The notes below the pieces were generated by a model, which ran no database searches, was not told the DNA's origin, and saw only the letters and a list, made by a program, of their open reading frames with translations. A stretch of 64,000 bases of DNA from Bacillota bacterium. GTDB taxonomy: Bacteria; Bacillota; Clostridia; Lachnospirales; Lachnospiraceae. The stretch is taken from assembly GCA_023386315.1 (NCBI GenBank), contig JAEWJZ010000030.1:235246-299245 (forward strand), written 5' to 3'. Position 1 is the first letter of the stretch. The number at the start of each line of letters is the position of its first letter. The position numbers and the translations under genes are program-made. Below, piece by piece: positions 1-9,444 of this stretch.

Positions 1-247
1 TTTCTTTTTTTTATATGAGCAGCAGCCTTTAAACAGAAAGCGAGACTTTTATTGCATGTTAAATGCAATAAAAGTCTCGCTAATTATATGCGTACCGGTT
101 TCCCGCCTTTTGGCAGTGGAAACGGGACTGGCGTATACGCAAAACGTCAAATGACGTAAGCTACTCCCTTTTATCCGTTTTAGTATAGTGAACATAGATG
201 AGATTGTCAAGATTTACTGTAATGTAACAAGTAAATATTTGCACGGT
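1..247. other. Intergenic region downstream of the MATE gene, with a long hairpin
   Basis: No coding region is convincing here. The stretch holds a perfect 17-bp inverted repeat (arms 40-56 and 64-80, loop 57-63). A second, imperfect inverted region lies around 90-140, with GCGTA near one end and TACGC near the other. The adjacent gene is read on the minus strand and ends at 248, so these structures lie 3' of it and could act as its terminator or an mRNA-stabilising end. Neither strand has a clean U-tract right after the 17-bp stem. Confidence 0.5.
40..80. repeat. Perfect 17-bp inverted repeat (hairpin)
   Basis: The left arm begins GCGAGACTTTTATTGCA and the right arm is its exact reverse complement, separated by 7 nt. 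It lies about 170 bp beyond the stop codon of the minus-strand MATE gene. A transcription terminator is the simplest reading, but a strong T-run is missing on both sides, so its role is uncertain. Confidence 0.6.
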
Positions 248-1639
248 TTAAGGTGTCTGTTGTTTTCTTTTCGGACTTATTCTTTTTAGCCTGCTGAACC
301 AATGGAAGTATATGAGAAATAATATGGATGTAACGGTCCACGTGAGAGGGTAACAAAATACTACCGTCTCGATAGCCGGGTGAATTGGCACTGCAGTACA
401 AATCCACACAATTCTGAGGACGCAGACTCCAAGGCTGGTTAAAATCATGGGGATCCAGCAGTCACCGGTTCCACGAAGGGATCCGGAATAAATCTCCACG
501 CAGACATAAGTAAAAAAGGAAGGGACCAGGTACCGGAGAATCTGTGTGCCTTTGGCAATAACGGCTGCGTCAGTGGTAAACAGGAGGAATACCAGACTTC
601 CGAATGTGTAAAGCAGGAAGCTTAATACAATTGATGAAAGAAAGCACATGAAAAGACAGACCCGGATACCCTTGTATACCCGATCTAATTTCTTCGCACC
701 GTAATTCTGCCCCACAAATGTGGTTATGGAGATTCCGAAGGCACTGATCATCATCCAGAACAGGGTATCGATCTTGCCATATGCGGTCCATGCTGCTACT
801 GTATCGGTACCCAGTGAATTCACGCTTGACTGGATGATAATATTTGACGAAGTATACATGACTGACTGCAGCCCTGCCGGAAATCCGATCCGGACAATCC
901 GCACCAGCATGTCCTTATGAAACGTTAAAGAAGACAGCATCAGCCGGTATGGCTGTCTGGTACGCATTAAAACGATCAGTACCAGTACGGCACTGAGAAG
1001 CTGGGACAGGATGGTAGCGACGGCTGCACCCATGACACCCATATTCCAGAAAACCACGAAGATAATATCTAAAATGATATTGGTAAAGCAGCTGGCAATC
1101 AGAAAGAAAAGGGGGCGCCTGGAATCCCCGATTGCCCTTAAAATCCCTGCTCCCATATTGTAAACCAGATTTGGAATCACTCCAAGAAAGTAAATCCGCA
1201 TGTATAAAACACCATAGGGAAGAATGTCAGCTGGAGTATCCATGGCTTCTAAGGCAAAGGGAGCGAGAACGATTCCGATGATCATGATAAAAAAGCCGCA
1301 GACAGCAGAAAAAGCCATGGCTGTATGCACTGCCTGGCTCAGCTGCTTTTTCTGTCCGGCCCCGTAAAACTGGGATATGATCACGCCTGCGCCGGAGGAA
1401 AGCCCGATAAAGAACCCGATGAAAAGATTGATTATGGTTCCTGTAGGACCCCCTACGGCAGCCAGTGCTTCCTTTCCCACGAATCTGCCTACAATGACAG
1501 CATCGGCTGTATTATAGAGCTGCTGAAAAAATGTCCCAAATAAAATTGGAAAGAAAAACAGAAGAAGCTGTTTCCATATCACTCCCTCTGTAATCTGATT
1601 AGACGTCCCTTCGCCTCTGTTACTCGTATTCTCTTTCAT
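248..1639 (-). CDS. MATE family multidrug/toxin efflux transporter
   Basis: A 463-residue integral membrane protein, the usual length for MATE antiporters, which expel cationic drugs or metabolites using a Na+ or H+ gradient. After a short polar N-terminus it shows the family start (IWKQLLLFFFPILFGTFFQQ) and then NTADAVIVGRFVGKEALAAVG, followed by regularly spaced hydrophobic segments consistent with 12 helices. The second half repeats the fold, with GFPAGLQSVMYTSSN and AWTAYGKID motifs. The start has a GAGGAAA-type ribosome-binding site. The gene stands alone on the minus strand, and its substrate cannot be told from sequence. Confidence 0.93.
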   Translation of the reverse strand: MKENTSNRGEGTSNQITEGVIWKQLLLFFFPILFGTFFQQLYNTADAVIVGRFVGKEALAAVGGPTGTIINLFIGFFIGLSSGAGVIISQFYGAGQKKQLSQAVHTAMAFSAVCGFFIMIIGIVLAPFALEAMDTPADILPYGVLYMRIYFLGVIPNLVYNMGAGILRAIGDSRRPLFFLIASCFTNIILDIIFVVFWNMGVMGAAVATILSQLLSAVLVLIVLMRTRQPYRLMLSSLTFHKDMLVRIVRIGFPAGLQSVMYTSSNIIIQSSVNSLGTDTVAAWTAYGKIDTLFWMMISAFGISITTFVGQNYGAKKLDRVYKGIRVCLFMCFLSSIVLSFLLYTFGSLVFLLFTTDAAVIAKGTQILRYLVPSFFTYVCVEIYSGSLRGTGDCWIPMILTSLGVCVLRIVWICTAVPIHPAIETVVFCYPLTWTVTSILFLIYFHWFSRLKRISPKRKQQTP

Positions 1640-1714
1640 AAAATTTCCTCGTTTAAGTAATTATGTAATCATTTTTCATTATACCGTCTGGAAATAAAAA
1701 ACACAATCCCTGTC

Positions 1715-2155
1715 TCAGTCGGTTTTCTGGGCTTTTGTAAGTGCCTGATCCACTGCTTTTAACAGGACTCCGGAGGTGTAGCGGGATTCAGACGGGTAGG
1801 AAATGTTTTTGGTTGACTGGTTCTTTAAAATCTGCGGAGATAAATTATCCATGGCGGGCTGCATAAGGGGATACATCGTGGTAACCGCCTCGCTTAAAGG
1901 AACCAGTGTAACGGAAGTGATTTTCTTAGAATCAACTGTGACCTCAACATTGATATCCTGGCTATTCAGCGTAATGGCAGAGGAATATACACCCGGTACA
2001 TAGTCCACAGAATCGCCGGAAGTGGGAACAGTATCTTTTTTCGGACGGAACATGACTAGAAACAGGGTAATGAGGAGGATTCCAAGGCCAACGAAGATCG
2101 CAGTATAGATGATCTCTTTCATTCGTAAAACAACAATTTTTGTTTTTGAGCTCAT
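1715..2155 (-). CDS. Membrane-anchored FMN-binding-like domain protein
   Basis: A 146-residue protein with one N-terminal transmembrane segment (about residues 15-36) followed by an extracytoplasmic domain. The domain starts VPGVYSSAITLNSQDINVEV and ends with SGVLLKAVDQALTKA, which resembles the FMN-binding (RnfG/NqrC-like) fold. In that fold a Thr/Ser near 'SG..L..AV..AL' can carry covalent flavin. The start at MSSK is supported by GGAGGG 10 nt upstream; MKEIIY at residue 12 is an alternative. It is divergent from addB. Flavin binding is inferred from pattern only, and the substrate or partner is unknown. Confidence 0.6.
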   Translation of the reverse strand: MSSKTKIVVLRMKEIIYTAIFVGLGILLITLFLVMFRPKKDTVPTSGDSVDYVPGVYSSAITLNSQDINVEVTVDSKKITSVTLVPLSEAVTTMYPLMQPAMDNLSPQILKNQSTKNISYPSESRYTSGVLLKAVDQALTKAQKTD

Positions 2156-2294
2156 AAGACAGAAGCCCTCCGTATAGTTTTGTTACAATGTATGAGCGGA
2201 TTGGGGGATTTCATTCCTAAGATTTCATTGTTGTAACAGGAAATCTGTGCTAATATAATAGACAAACATGTGTTTTGGGAAAGGAAGAAAAAGT
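2156..2294. promoter_or_regulatory. Divergent intergenic region between FMN-binding-like gene and addB
   Basis: This 139-bp AT-rich gap separates two divergently read genes and must carry both promoters. I see no clear sigma-A pair with good spacing. The addB side carries GGGAAAGGAAGAAAAAGT just before the ATG at 2295. Confidence 0.35.
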
Positions 2295-5200
2295 ATGTCC
2301 CTTCAATTTATTGTGGGCGGATCCGGTTCCGGCAAGACCCGTCGCCTTTATACGGAATTGATCCGGCAGTCGGTGGAAGAACCGGATACCCAGTATTTTG
2401 CCATTGTGCCGGAACAGTTCACCATGCAGACCCAGAAGGAGATCGTTTCCCTGCACCCAAGCTTCGGAGTGATGAATATTGATATTGTCAGCTTTAAACG
2501 TCTCGCCTACCGGATCTTTGAGGAACTGGCAGTTACGAATCCCCAGGTCCTTGACGATATGGGAAAATCCATGGTACTTAGAAAGGTAGCAGCAGATAAG
2601 AAAAAAAGTCTGGTTTTTTATAAAGAGCATTTATCAAAGGCAGGGTTCATTTCCCAGCTTAAGTCCATGCTTTCAGAGCTTTACCAGTATGGAATAACCC
2701 CCGATATCCTTGGGGAAAAGCTCCCTGAGAATGTAAGTCCTGTGCTGGCTCAGAAGCTGTCGGATATTACTGTCGTTTATCAGGGGTTTAAGGAGTATAT
2801 TGAAGGTAAGTTTATTACATCCGAGGAGATTTTGGATGTACTCTGTAACGTTCTTCCACGATCTGAGCTGATTAAAAATAGTGTCATTACATTAGACGGA
2901 TATACAGGTTTTACCCCTGTCCAGTACCGGATTTTAGAGCTGTTTTTCCGCTACAGCAGGAAGGTCGTGATTACAGTGACCATGGATCCTGCAGAGAATA
3001 TGAGCAGAAAAACAGGGGTCCAGGAGCTGTTTTACATGAGCCGTCAGATGATTAAAAAGCTGAACGATCTGGCTAAGGAAACGGGTATCAGCCGGGAAAA
3101 GGACATTCTTCTTTCCGATCATCCGGCAGTCCGCTTTTTTAAGGAAGGAAAGGGTGCTCCCTGTTCTCTGGATTTTCTGGAACAGAATCTCTACCGCTAC
3201 ACAGGAAGATCCTTTAAAGGACAGCCGGAATCCATTCATCTGCATCAGACGCGCAGTCCGTCGGAAGAGATCGCGTTTGTGATACGTTCCATGGAAGAAA
3301 ATATCAGAAAGAACGGACTTCGCTACAGAGATATGGCGGTAATAACCGGGAATTTATCAAACTATGCAAACGAGATGATCCATCAGTTTCAGTTAAGTCA
3401 TGTGCCCTATTTTCTGGATGATAAAAAGAGCATATTAAAGAATCCCATGGTCGAGCTGATCCGGGCTGCCATAGAGATTGTTCAGAAGGATTTTTCCTAT
3501 GAATCGGTATTTCGTTATTTAAGAACGGGACTGATTGTTTCTCAGGATGGTATGGATCAGGCAGACAGACTGGAAAATTACGTGATAGCCATGGGAATCC
3601 GGGGATTTAAAAGATGGGATGCTGCATTTGAGGGCTGGTATAAAGGAGCCAGAGAGTTAAATCTTGTGGAATTAAACCAGTTTAAGGATGAGGTAATGGG
3701 GCCCCTTAAGCATCTGCGTGAGGAATTTAAAAGAGAAGATTCCACGGTAAAAACCATGACTGCCGCAGTGACCGCACTTTTAATGGAGACAGGCATTGAG
3801 GAAAAGATGCTTGATTTTGAGAGAAAGTTTCAGGATATGGGGGAATTTGCTCTTGCAAAGGAATATGGACAGGTTTACGGGCTGGTAATGGATTTATTTG
3901 ACCGTCTTGCCGGACTGCTGGGCGGGGAGCATGTGAGCAGGAGAGAATACGGGGAGATTCTGGATGCCGGCTTCGCTGAGATTAAAGTGGGCGTGATTCC
4001 GGCCGCTGTGGACCGGGTTGTAGTGGGAGATATCACGAGAACCCGTCTGGACCATATCAAGGTCCTTTATTTTGTAGGAGTCAATGACGGACTGGTTCCC
4101 GTAAAAAAGGAGAAAAGCAGTTTATTTACAGACAGGGAAAGAGAATTTTTATCCGGTCATGCCATAGAACTGGCCCCTACTTCCATGGAGGAAGGTTTTC
4201 GCCAGAGGTTTTATCTGTACCTGGCGTTGACAAAGCCGGAGAAAGAGCTGGTGTTATCTTATTCAGCCATGGATGGGAGTGGAAAGAGCCTGCGCCCCTC
4301 CACCTTAATCGGGGAGCTGAAGAAACTGTTTCCGGGATTAAAGGAATCGGCTCCGTTAAAAACAGGAGTTCCCCTGACATTCCGTGAGGCAAAGAACCAG
4401 CTGGCAGATGGGATGAGGGAGTATGGAAAGAACGGAGAAGACAGCCGGATTCTGGAACTGCTAAAAGCCTTTCTTGCTTCTGCGGACCATAAGGAGGAAG
4501 GAAGACAGCTGATTGAAGCGGCTTTTTATGTATACCGGCAAAAGGGCATCGGAAAAGCAGCTGCGAAAGCTCTTTACGGTTCCGTTATTAATGGCAGCGT
4601 GACCAGGATGGAGCAGTATGCTTCCTGTGCATATGCCCATTTTTTAAATTACGGTCTGGAACTGATGGAACGTCAGGAATATGAGCTGGCTGCCATGGAT
4701 ATCGGAAATCTGTTTCATGACTCCATTGATTTATGGTTTGCGCGGATGAAGGAAGAGGGCAGGGATTTTAAGACGCTGACAGAAGAGCAACGTAAGACTA
4801 TGGTGCACGAATGTGTAACCAGAGTGACGGAGGAATATGGCAATACAGTCTTAAAGAGCTCAGCAAGAAACGCTTACCTTGCAGGCAAGGTGGAGCGGAT
4901 TACGGACAGAACGGTCTGGGCACTGTCCGAGCAGCTGAAAAAAGGGGACTTCACTCCTGTGGGATTCGAAGTATCCTTTTCTGCTGATGATCATTTAAAG
5001 GCAATGAGACTGCCCTTATCAAAGGATGAATCCGTTCATTTAAGGGGGCGGATTGACCGTATGGATATATGTGAAGATGAGGAGGCTGTCTATGTTAAGA
5101 TCATTGATTACAAATCCGGAAGCACGGCATTTGATTTAACTTCCCTCTACTATGGACTGCAGCTGCAGCTGGTGGTCTACATGGATGCGGCGCTGGAGAT

Positions 5201-5762
5201 GGAAGAGCGAAAAAGACCGGATAAGCAGGTTGTTCCGGCAGGTATTTTCTATTACAACATCAACGATCCGGTTGTGGACAAAGACGGTGAGATGACTGAG
5301 GAGGAGATATCAGGCCGGATTTTAAAACAGCTTCGCATGAATGGGCTTGTTAACACAGATTTCAATGCAATCGCCCATCTGGATCATGAGATTGAGACAG
5401 AATCCGATGTGATACCCGTTGCCATGAAGAATGGTATCATTCAGGAGGCACGGTCATCAGTAGCAGGAGGAAATCGTTTTTCTGCATTACGGCAGTACGT
5501 CCAGGAAAGACTGAAAACAGAAGGCCGGGAAATCCTGGATGGAGTCATTGATGTAAATCCTTATAAACAAGGGAATAAAACGGCCTGCGATTACTGCCCC
5601 TACCATTCTGTGTGCGGGTTTGATTTAAAGACACAGGGGTATGGTTTCAGAAAATTCAAGGCCTTAAAATCTGAGGAAATATGGCCGGTTATTGAAGGAG
5701 AAACGGAGGAAGGAGAGGAACATGGCAATCACCTGGACAGAGGAACAGAAAGCAGTCATTGA
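2295..5762 (+). CDS. addB: ATP-dependent helicase/nuclease subunit B (AddB)
   Basis: About 1155 residues, the normal AddB size. AddB pairs with AddA to process double-strand ends for homologous recombination. The start was placed at MSLQFIVGGSGSGKT, so the P-loop (GGSGSGKT) lies at the N-terminus as in the family; an upstream in-frame ATG at 2268 is less likely. The C-terminal nuclease core shows GRIDRMD followed by VKIIDYKSG. The cysteines expected for the AddB iron-sulfur cluster are visible: one in QYASCAYAHF and three in ACDYCPYHSVCGF. The 3' end overlaps addA by 41 bp, indicating translational coupling. Confidence 0.96.
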   Translation: MSLQFIVGGSGSGKTRRLYTELIRQSVEEPDTQYFAIVPEQFTMQTQKEIVSLHPSFGVMNIDIVSFKRLAYRIFEELAVTNPQVLDDMGKSMVLRKVAADKKKSLVFYKEHLSKAGFISQLKSMLSELYQYGITPDILGEKLPENVSPVLAQKLSDITVVYQGFKEYIEGKFITSEEILDVLCNVLPRSELIKNSVITLDGYTGFTPVQYRILELFFRYSRKVVITVTMDPAENMSRKTGVQELFYMSRQMIKKLNDLAKETGISREKDILLSDHPAVRFFKEGKGAPCSLDFLEQNLYRYTGRSFKGQPESIHLHQTRSPSEEIAFVIRSMEENIRKNGLRYRDMAVITGNLSNYANEMIHQFQLSHVPYFLDDKKSILKNPMVELIRAAIEIVQKDFSYESVFRYLRTGLIVSQDGMDQADRLENYVIAMGIRGFKRWDAAFEGWYKGARELNLVELNQFKDEVMGPLKHLREEFKREDSTVKTMTAAVTALLMETGIEEKMLDFERKFQDMGEFALAKEYGQVYGLVMDLFDRLAGLLGGEHVSRREYGEILDAGFAEIKVGVIPAAVDRVVVGDITRTRLDHIKVLYFVGVNDGLVPVKKEKSSLFTDREREFLSGHAIELAPTSMEEGFRQRFYLYLALTKPEKELVLSYSAMDGSGKSLRPSTLIGELKKLFPGLKESAPLKTGVPLTFREAKNQLADGMREYGKNGEDSRILELLKAFLASADHKEEGRQLIEAAFYVYRQKGIGKAAAKALYGSVINGSVTRMEQYASCAYAHFLNYGLELMERQEYELAAMDIGNLFHDSIDLWFARMKEEGRDFKTLTEEQRKTMVHECVTRVTEEYGNTVLKSSARNAYLAGKVERITDRTVWALSEQLKKGDFTPVGFEVSFSADDHLKAMRLPLSKDESVHLRGRIDRMDICEDEEAVYVKIIDYKSGSTAFDLTSLYYGLQLQLVVYMDAALEMEERKRPDKQVVPAGIFYYNINDPVVDKDGEMTEEEISGRILKQLRMNGLVNTDFNAIAHLDHEIETESDVIPVAMKNGIIQEARSSVAGGNRFSALRQYVQERLKTEGREILDGVIDVNPYKQGNKTACDYCPYHSVCGFDLKTQGYGFRKFKALKSEEIWPVIEGETEEGEEHGNHLDRGTESSH

Positions 5763-8700
5763 AAGCAGGAACAGAAATCTCCTGGTATCGGCAGCAGCGG
5801 GAAGCGGTAAAACGGCTGTTCTGGTGGAACGCATTATACGAATGATTACGGAGGGAGAGCATCCCCTTAAAATAGATCAGCTTCTGGTCATGACGTTTAC
5901 AAAGGCTGCAGCAGATGAGATGCGGGAGCGCGTTTTAAAGGCGGTGGATGAGAAGCTGATGGAACAGCCGGATAACGATCATCTTCAGATGCAGGCAGCC
6001 ATGATTCCCTACGCCCAGATTACGACCATAGACAGCTTCTGTCTGGGGATTATCAGAGAGCATTACAGCCGGTTAGACATTGATCCTGCTTTCCGTGTGG
6101 GAGATGAAGGAGAATTGATTCTCCTTCGGGGAGATGTAATGAAGGAGATGCTGGAGGAGTTCTACGAAACGAAGGATCCTTCCTTCGAATGTTTTGTGGA
6201 GACGTATGCCACCGGCAAGACAGACCGTGGAATTGAAGAGTTTATCATGCAGGTATACCGTTTCTGCCAAAGCAATCCATGGCCGGAGGAATGGTTAAAC
6301 AACTGCAGGAAAGAGCTTGAATCCTGTGATTTAAACCATATGAAGGACACTGCATGGATGAGATTTTTGATGGAGGATGCCGCTCTTTTGCTTGAGGAAC
6401 TGCTGATCCAGACAGAGGCAGCCATGGAGATCTGCCAGGAGGAAAACGGGCCGGAGGCGTATCTTCCCATGCTGGCCAGTGATGCAGCCATGTTAAAATC
6501 CCTTGGGGAAGCAGAGGATTATGAGATTTTAAACGGCAGATTAAAAGAGGTATCTTTTGCCAGGCTTGCTTCCATACGAAGCAAAGACATAGATCCGGAG
6601 AAAAAAGCCGCTGTAACCGCGGTTAGGGACAGAGTGAAAAAGGGCGTTGGAAAGCTCTGCGATTTATACTGTTTTGAATCTCCCGAAGAGGTGGGAGCAG
6701 ATATGGAAGGGACGAAAGAAGCTGTTTTCATGCTTCTTCATCTTGCAGAAGAATATTCCCGCAGATACCAGGAGAAAAAAAAGGAACGCAATCTGGTGGA
6801 TTTTAACGACCTGGAGCATTATGCTCTTCAGATTTTATTAAAGGAAGAAGACGGATTAAGGATTCCGTCGGAAGCAGCTGACGAATTCAGCCGCCAGTTT
6901 GAGGAGATCCTGGTGGATGAATATCAGGACAGCAACGAGGTACAGGAAGCGTTAATCAACAGCATTTCAAGAGAGCGGTTTGGCAGCCCAAATGTTTTCA
7001 TGGTTGGAGATGTAAAACAGAGTATTTACCAGTTCCGTCTGGCAAGACCCCAGTTGTTCTTAGATAAGTATCAGAGGTATTCAAACGAAGAAGGAAGCTA
7101 TCAGAAGATTGAACTTCACCAGAATTTCCGAAGCAGAGAATCGGTTTTAACCAGTATCAATGAGGTTTTTTATCAGATTATGACAAAAAATCTGGGGAAT
7201 ATCCGTTATACAAAGGAGACGGCACTTCACCCGGGAGCTGTCTTTTGCGAATCGGAAGGCCGGGTGGGAGAAAAGACAGAGCTCCTTCTTATTCATGGCT
7301 CATCGGAACAGCTGAAGCAGCTTGATGAAGACACTGCAGATTATACCAGCAGGGAAGCGGAGGCGAAAGTAATTGTCTCTAAAATCAGGGAACTTACGGA
7401 TCCGGATGGAGGACTTCTCATCTGGGATAAAAACCTGGGCCAGGCAGGGGGATACCGGATCTGCCAATACTCTGATATCGTTATCTTATTAAGAAGCTTA
7501 AGCGGATGGGCGGAGGAATTTGTCAATATTTTGATGAATGAGGGGATTCCTGCCCACGCAGAACGAAAAACCGGATATTTTTCTGCAGCAGAAGTGGAGA
7601 CGGTTCTTTCCATGCTGAACATTATTGATAATCCCATGCAGGACATCCCGCTGGCTGCAGTTTTTAAATCCCCTGTTGCAGGGATTGATGACCAGGAGAT
7701 GGCTCACCTCATGGCTGTATGGAAAAATGCTGATAAAAAGGGCCAGGACCGCGGGATTTATGGTGCGTGGCAGCACTATTTAAAGGAGTATGAAGAAAAG
7801 GAAGATAAAACTGCCCCTGAACTTTTTATAAAACTTGCAGCTTTTTCTGAACAGCTTTCCAGGTACAGGGAAAAAGCCGCTTATCTTTCCATTCATGAGC
7901 TTCTCTATGATATCTATGAGGGAACCGGTTATTACGACTATGTTTCCGCCATGCCTGGAGGAGAAGTCCGCAGAGCCAATCTTTCCATGCTTGTGGAAAA
8001 GGCGGCAGCCTATGAGCAGACCAGCTACAGAGGGCTGTTTCATTTTATCCGGTATATCGAAAATCTGAAAAAATATGATACGGATTTTGGAGAAGCCTCC
8101 CTTCTGGGCGAAGAGAATACGGTCCGTGTCATGAGTATCCATAAGAGCAAGGGACTGGAGTTTCCGGTTGTATTTCTGGCTGGAATGGGGAAAAAATTCA
8201 ATAAACAGGATGCCTATGGAAAGCTTCTTATTGACCCTGATCTGGGAATCGGAACAGATTACATAGATTTAGAAAAGCGGATCAAGGCACCGACCTTAAA
8301 AAAACACGTATTAAAGAGAAAGACAGAATTAAGCGCGCTTGGAGAGGAACTTCGGGTACTCTATGTTGCCATGACAAGAGCAAAAGAAAAGCTGATTATG
8401 ACCGGGCTGGACCGCTATCTGGATAAAAAATTTGAGCGCTACGCATCTGTCATGAGAGCTCACGGTCAGATCCCGTTTTCCTTTCTTTCCGGAGCAGATT
8501 CTTATTTAGACTGGCTGCTTATGAGCCTGTCCGGTAAATATTCCCCTTCCGGTATTCTGTCTGAAGAAGGGCAGGATACGGGGAATCTGATTATGAAGGA
8601 ACTGACGGTTTCCGGCCTGGTTATGGGAGAGATGAACCGTCAGGTGGGTAAGAAACTGACGAAAGAAAGTTTCCTGAGACTGGATACCAAAAAGAGCTAT

Positions 8701-9417
8701 GACCAGGAGTTTGAAAGAGGCTTAAAGGAGGCACTTTCCTTTCTTTATCCTTATGAAGAGGACATAAGACTCCACACCAAGCTGACGGTTTCCGAACTGA
8801 AAAAGCAGGGGCAGTTTCTGGATGAAGAGGAAAGTGATTTTCTTCCCACAATTCCTGCTTTTTTAAGAGAAGAAATAGAAGAAGAAAAGTCAGGGGGGGT
8901 CCGCCGGGGTACCGCTTATCACCGCGCTTTGGAGCTCCTGGATTTTTCCAGGGTGAAGACGGCAGAGGATTTGACGGCTGCACTGGAAGAATTAAAAGGG
9001 GATGGACGGCTGAATGAGGAAAGCTTTGCCCTGCTGTCAAAATCCCAGCTTTTCGCATTTGTAAACTCATCTTTAGGAAAGCGCCTGGCAGCAGCCCAGG
9101 AGAAAGGGCTGTTAAAACGGGAACAGCAGTTTGTGATCGGCATACCGGCCAGGGAGATGGATGTGGCTGATTCCGGTGAACGCATTCTCATACAGGGAAT
9201 TATTGATGCCTATATGGAAGAAGAAGGGCAGCTGGTTTTAGTGGATTACAAGACGGATTTTTTAAGGGAAGGGGAAGAATTCATTCTTTTTGACCGTTAT
9301 GGAATCCAGATGGAGTATTACAGACGGGCTCTGGAACAGATTACAGGGAAAAAGGTGAAAGAGATGATTATCTATTCCTTCGCACTGAAAAAAGAAGTTG
9401 TAATAAACGGAACATAA
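5722..9417 (+). CDS. addA: ATP-dependent helicase/nuclease subunit A (AddA)
   Basis: About 1231 residues, typical of AddA, a UvrD-like (SF1A) helicase with a C-terminal RecB-family nuclease. The start at MAITWTEEQ follows AGGAGAGGAA and lies inside the addB 3' end. Visible motifs in order: Walker A AAAGSGKTAVL, Walker B region ILVDEYQDSN, motif III GDVKQSIYQFR, motif V VMSIHKSKGLEFPVVF, motif VI LRVLYVAMTRAKEKL, and nuclease residues in IQGIIDAYMEEE...LVDYKTDF. All look intact, so AddAB should be functional. In other bacteria it degrades ends until a Chi site is met. Confidence 0.97.
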   Translation: MAITWTEEQKAVIESRNRNLLVSAAAGSGKTAVLVERIIRMITEGEHPLKIDQLLVMTFTKAAADEMRERVLKAVDEKLMEQPDNDHLQMQAAMIPYAQITTIDSFCLGIIREHYSRLDIDPAFRVGDEGELILLRGDVMKEMLEEFYETKDPSFECFVETYATGKTDRGIEEFIMQVYRFCQSNPWPEEWLNNCRKELESCDLNHMKDTAWMRFLMEDAALLLEELLIQTEAAMEICQEENGPEAYLPMLASDAAMLKSLGEAEDYEILNGRLKEVSFARLASIRSKDIDPEKKAAVTAVRDRVKKGVGKLCDLYCFESPEEVGADMEGTKEAVFMLLHLAEEYSRRYQEKKKERNLVDFNDLEHYALQILLKEEDGLRIPSEAADEFSRQFEEILVDEYQDSNEVQEALINSISRERFGSPNVFMVGDVKQSIYQFRLARPQLFLDKYQRYSNEEGSYQKIELHQNFRSRESVLTSINEVFYQIMTKNLGNIRYTKETALHPGAVFCESEGRVGEKTELLLIHGSSEQLKQLDEDTADYTSREAEAKVIVSKIRELTDPDGGLLIWDKNLGQAGGYRICQYSDIVILLRSLSGWAEEFVNILMNEGIPAHAERKTGYFSAAEVETVLSMLNIIDNPMQDIPLAAVFKSPVAGIDDQEMAHLMAVWKNADKKGQDRGIYGAWQHYLKEYEEKEDKTAPELFIKLAAFSEQLSRYREKAAYLSIHELLYDIYEGTGYYDYVSAMPGGEVRRANLSMLVEKAAAYEQTSYRGLFHFIRYIENLKKYDTDFGEASLLGEENTVRVMSIHKSKGLEFPVVFLAGMGKKFNKQDAYGKLLIDPDLGIGTDYIDLEKRIKAPTLKKHVLKRKTELSALGEELRVLYVAMTRAKEKLIMTGLDRYLDKKFERYASVMRAHGQIPFSFLSGADSYLDWLLMSLSGKYSPSGILSEEGQDTGNLIMKELTVSGLVMGEMNRQVGKKLTKESFLRLDTKKSYDQEFERGLKEALSFLYPYEEDIRLHTKLTVSELKKQGQFLDEEESDFLPTIPAFLREEIEEEKSGGVRRGTAYHRALELLDFSRVKTAEDLTAALEELKGDGRLNEESFALLSKSQLFAFVNSSLGKRLAAAQEKGLLKREQQFVIGIPAREMDVADSGERILIQGIIDAYMEEEGQLVLVDYKTDFLREGEEFILFDRYGIQMEYYRRALEQITGKKVKEMIIYSFALKKEVVINGT

Positions 9418-9444
9418 TATCGTATAGAATGGAGATGGAACCAT

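Noticed and set aside
8621..9070. 149-codon minus-strand ORF within addA
   Set aside because: It is opposite a fully conserved addA sequence, Pro/Ser-rich without domain features, and typical of an antisense shadow frame.
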